From NCBI GenBank assembly GCA_024276395.1, contig JAJRXH010000377.1, forward strand, positions 1-5,863: a stretch of DNA of 5,863 nucleotides, in the 5' to 3' direction. Position numbers and translations under genes: made by a program. The stretch is from an archaeon (GTDB lineage Archaea; Asgardarchaeota; Heimdallarchaeia; Hodarchaeales; S146-22). The first letter of the stretch is position 1. The number at the start of each line of letters is the position of its first letter. A model generated the notes under the pieces. That model worked only from the letters and a program-made list of their open reading frames with translations. It was not told where the DNA came from and did no database searches. This document shows positions 5,627 to 5,863 of this stretch, piece by piece.

Positions 5627-5863
5627 CTTCCTCTTTCATCTTTTTTGCTTTCCACAATTTTCGTGAACTTTGAACGAGGGGAAGAATGGGAAAGAAGATA
5701 ACCGCCGAGAAGAATCCAGTTGCTTGAAGGAATTTTCCGAAATAATATAATCCCTCTTGATGTTGAATGATGGTAAACCCGAACATCATACTTACTCTTA
5801 CATTTAGGATACTACCATTAAGAGGTGAGGACCAACTGCCAATTATCAGGCCAAAACTGAAGA
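5607..5863 (-). CDS. C-terminal part of a small membrane protein (partial, at least 84 residues)
   Basis: The minus-strand frame is open from the right edge to a TGA at 5609-5607, so Met at 5789 is probably internal and the gene is cut by the window. The visible 84 residues hold a polar region with an N-G-S sequon (LNGS), then GLYYFGKFLQATGFF, a hydrophobic segment centred on SAVIFFPILPLV, and a basic then acidic tail (SSRKLWKAKKMKEEDEDPLL). The basic residues right after the helix imply a cytoplasmic C-terminus. It overlaps endonuclease V by 20 bp on the same strand, which suggests one operon with coupled translation. I do not recognise the family. The case for coding rests on the open frame, the coherent membrane topology and the overlap with a certain gene. 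Confidence 0.65.
   Translation of the reverse strand, partial: FSFGLIIGSWSSPLNGSILNVRVSMMFGFTIIQHQEGLYYFGKFLQATGFFSAVIFFPILPLVQSSRKLWKAKKMKEEDEDPLL

Overview
The window looks like a piece of an archaeal chromosome. It is AT-rich, uses TTG, GTG and ATG starts, and has Shine-Dalgarno (SD) motifs a few bases before several genes. TATA-like boxes (TTATATATG, TTTAAA) lie at plausible distances from starts, and T-rich tracts follow genes. The binding-protein homologue is held by hydrophobic segments at both ends rather than by a lipobox, and the endonuclease V resembles the eukaryotic form in its C-terminal part. An Asgard-type archaeon is a reasonable guess, but nothing here fixes the lineage. No RNA gene, insertion sequence, CRISPR array or clear sign of recent transfer was seen.

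Layout, plus strand: the last 46 codons of an unrecognised protein (2-142); a CPA2-type Na+/H+ antiporter (259-1611, TTG start); a T-rich terminator and TATA-like promoter; a TatD-family metal-dependent hydrolase (1702-2448, GTG start); a membrane-anchored type-1 periplasmic-binding-fold protein (2568-3878); a hairpin-plus-T-tract terminator; and an MTAP/PNP-family purine nucleoside phosphorylase. The phosphorylase most probably starts at TTG 4048 and ends at 4854. Minus strand, converging on it: endonuclease V (5626-4898) and, overlapping its start by 20 bp, the 3' end of a small membrane protein whose gene runs off the right edge.

Most plus-strand genes look like separate transcription units, each with its own T-tract or promoter; the two minus-strand genes look like one operon. 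A loose theme joins four genes: TatD (nuclease family), the binding protein (a fold that in the BMP family binds nucleosides), a phosphorylase with 6-oxopurine-type base contacts, and an inosine-directed endonuclease. This is suggestive of purine/inosine metabolism and nucleic-acid cleanup, but it is not a proven system.

The most useful readings are these. The phosphorylase carries Glu178 and Asn220 where human MTAP has Ser and Asp, yet keeps the hydrophobic 5'-pocket valines, which points to S-methyl-5'-thioinosine rather than methylthioadenosine. Its start is probably nine codons inside the longest ORF. The endonuclease V has Tyr in place of a commonly conserved His. The binding protein has two anchors, no cysteine, six glycosylation sequons and no transporter genes beside it.
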